Part shown: piece after piece, positions 63,672 through 64,000 of the stretch
Position numbering within the stretch: the stretch's first letter is position 1
Layout of the letters: each line of letters starts with the position of its first letter
Assembly (NCBI RefSeq): GCF_000313135.1
Contig: NW_004457391.1
Location: 14,017 to 78,016 of the forward strand
DNA length: 64,000 nt
DNA from: Acanthamoeba castellanii str. Neff
Lineage: Eukaryota; Discosea; Longamoebia; Acanthamoebidae
Direction: 5' to 3'
Translations under genes and position numbers: made by a program
Notes under the pieces: generated by a model
The model's database searches: none
What the model was told of the DNA's origin: nothing
What the model saw: only the letters and a program-made list of their open reading frames with translations

Positions 63672-64000
63672 GCGCACCCCGACACCTCGTCTACAACCTC
63701 TCATCGCTCAGGGCTAAGAGCCGAGCCACCGTGCGCTGGGCCCATTGGTCGGTCATTCGTTGTTAGGACCAATTGGACCGGCTCGGGGTGAGCCATTAAG
63801 GCTGTGTGCGACCTAAGGTCCGTTTGCAACTTCACATGGTGGTCTGCGCCTATGGGCCATCTGTTGCAAGGGGGCAGCCTTTTTCAGCGCGGCCTCAACC
63901 TTTGTTTCTGGTGGTAGAGTGCCAGGAGTGTAACCAGTGCACTTTCTCTCTGCTGGGCCACGTTGCCAGTGCCTGCTGACCATCAATAAATATGGCCCAT
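63672..64000. other. Intergenic region at the window end
   Basis: No gene supported. An AATAAA lies near 63986-63991. Two CCAATTGG-like or CCCATTGG patches (about 63739-63775) form a weak inverted arrangement. No tRNA-type B box was seen. Confidence 0.45.

Noticed and set aside
63672..64000. Possible tRNA or mobile element end at the window edge
   Set aside because: No A/B box pair, cloverleaf, terminal repeat or target-site duplication could be seen.

Overview
The window is eukaryotic nuclear DNA, most likely from Acanthamoeba (A. castellanii or a close relative). The reasons are GC-rich coding sequence, dense genes with many short introns (about 60-130 nt, donors very often G|GTACG), and a gene mix typical of amoebozoans: a choice-of-anchor-A cyst-wall-type protein, H-type lectin domains, a vinculin-family protein, RhoGAP and SPRY proteins. 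One 21-base N gap shows it is draft assembly. Exons were joined by eye from reading frame, splice sites and family conservation. Internal exon limits are therefore approximate unless stated, and start codons are inferred.

Layout. 1-11 kb: an ankyrin-PH-RhoGAP protein, a triple H-lectin RING protein, a tandem trio of small paralogues, and a reverse-strand amino acid permease. 11-25 kb: a SPRY-DCN1 fusion, the replication/repair nuclease-helicase DNA2, and an F-box protein carrying a PP2A-like phosphatase whose catalytic metal ligands are replaced. 24-33 kb: a GATA-finger/SRA protein, a PB1 protein with a huge His-rich tail, a TMEM39 membrane protein and a GNAT acetyltransferase. 33-48 kb: a peroxisomal acyl-CoA oxidase ending in -KANL, a PSI-repeat membrane receptor-like protein, a large vinculin-family protein, and an F-box protein fused to a complete uL1/RPL10A-like ribosomal protein domain. 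48-64 kb: ERCC1, a Ser/Pro-rich choice-of-anchor-A secreted protein, a FAM114 protein, a small membrane protein, a LOTUS-like/RG-rich protein, a small GATA factor, OGFOD1 and UFSP2.

The strongest theme is ubiquitin and ubiquitin-like control: RING, two F-box proteins, DCN1 (NEDD8 ligation), UFSP2 (UFM1 protease) and a PB1/UBA-like protein. Several carry domain partners that look new. Two genes serve genome maintenance (DNA2, ERCC1). Two others are GATA-finger proteins, one of them fused to a methyl-cytosine reader (SRA) domain. I see no mobile element, CRISPR array, rRNA or tRNA.

At least six places in otherwise well-conserved genes need a one- or two-base correction to keep a conserved domain in frame. 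They are in SPRY-DCN1 (two), the GATA-SRA, PSI and choice-of-anchor-A genes, and OGFOD1. These are more likely consensus errors than decay, because the reading frame on both sides is conserved.
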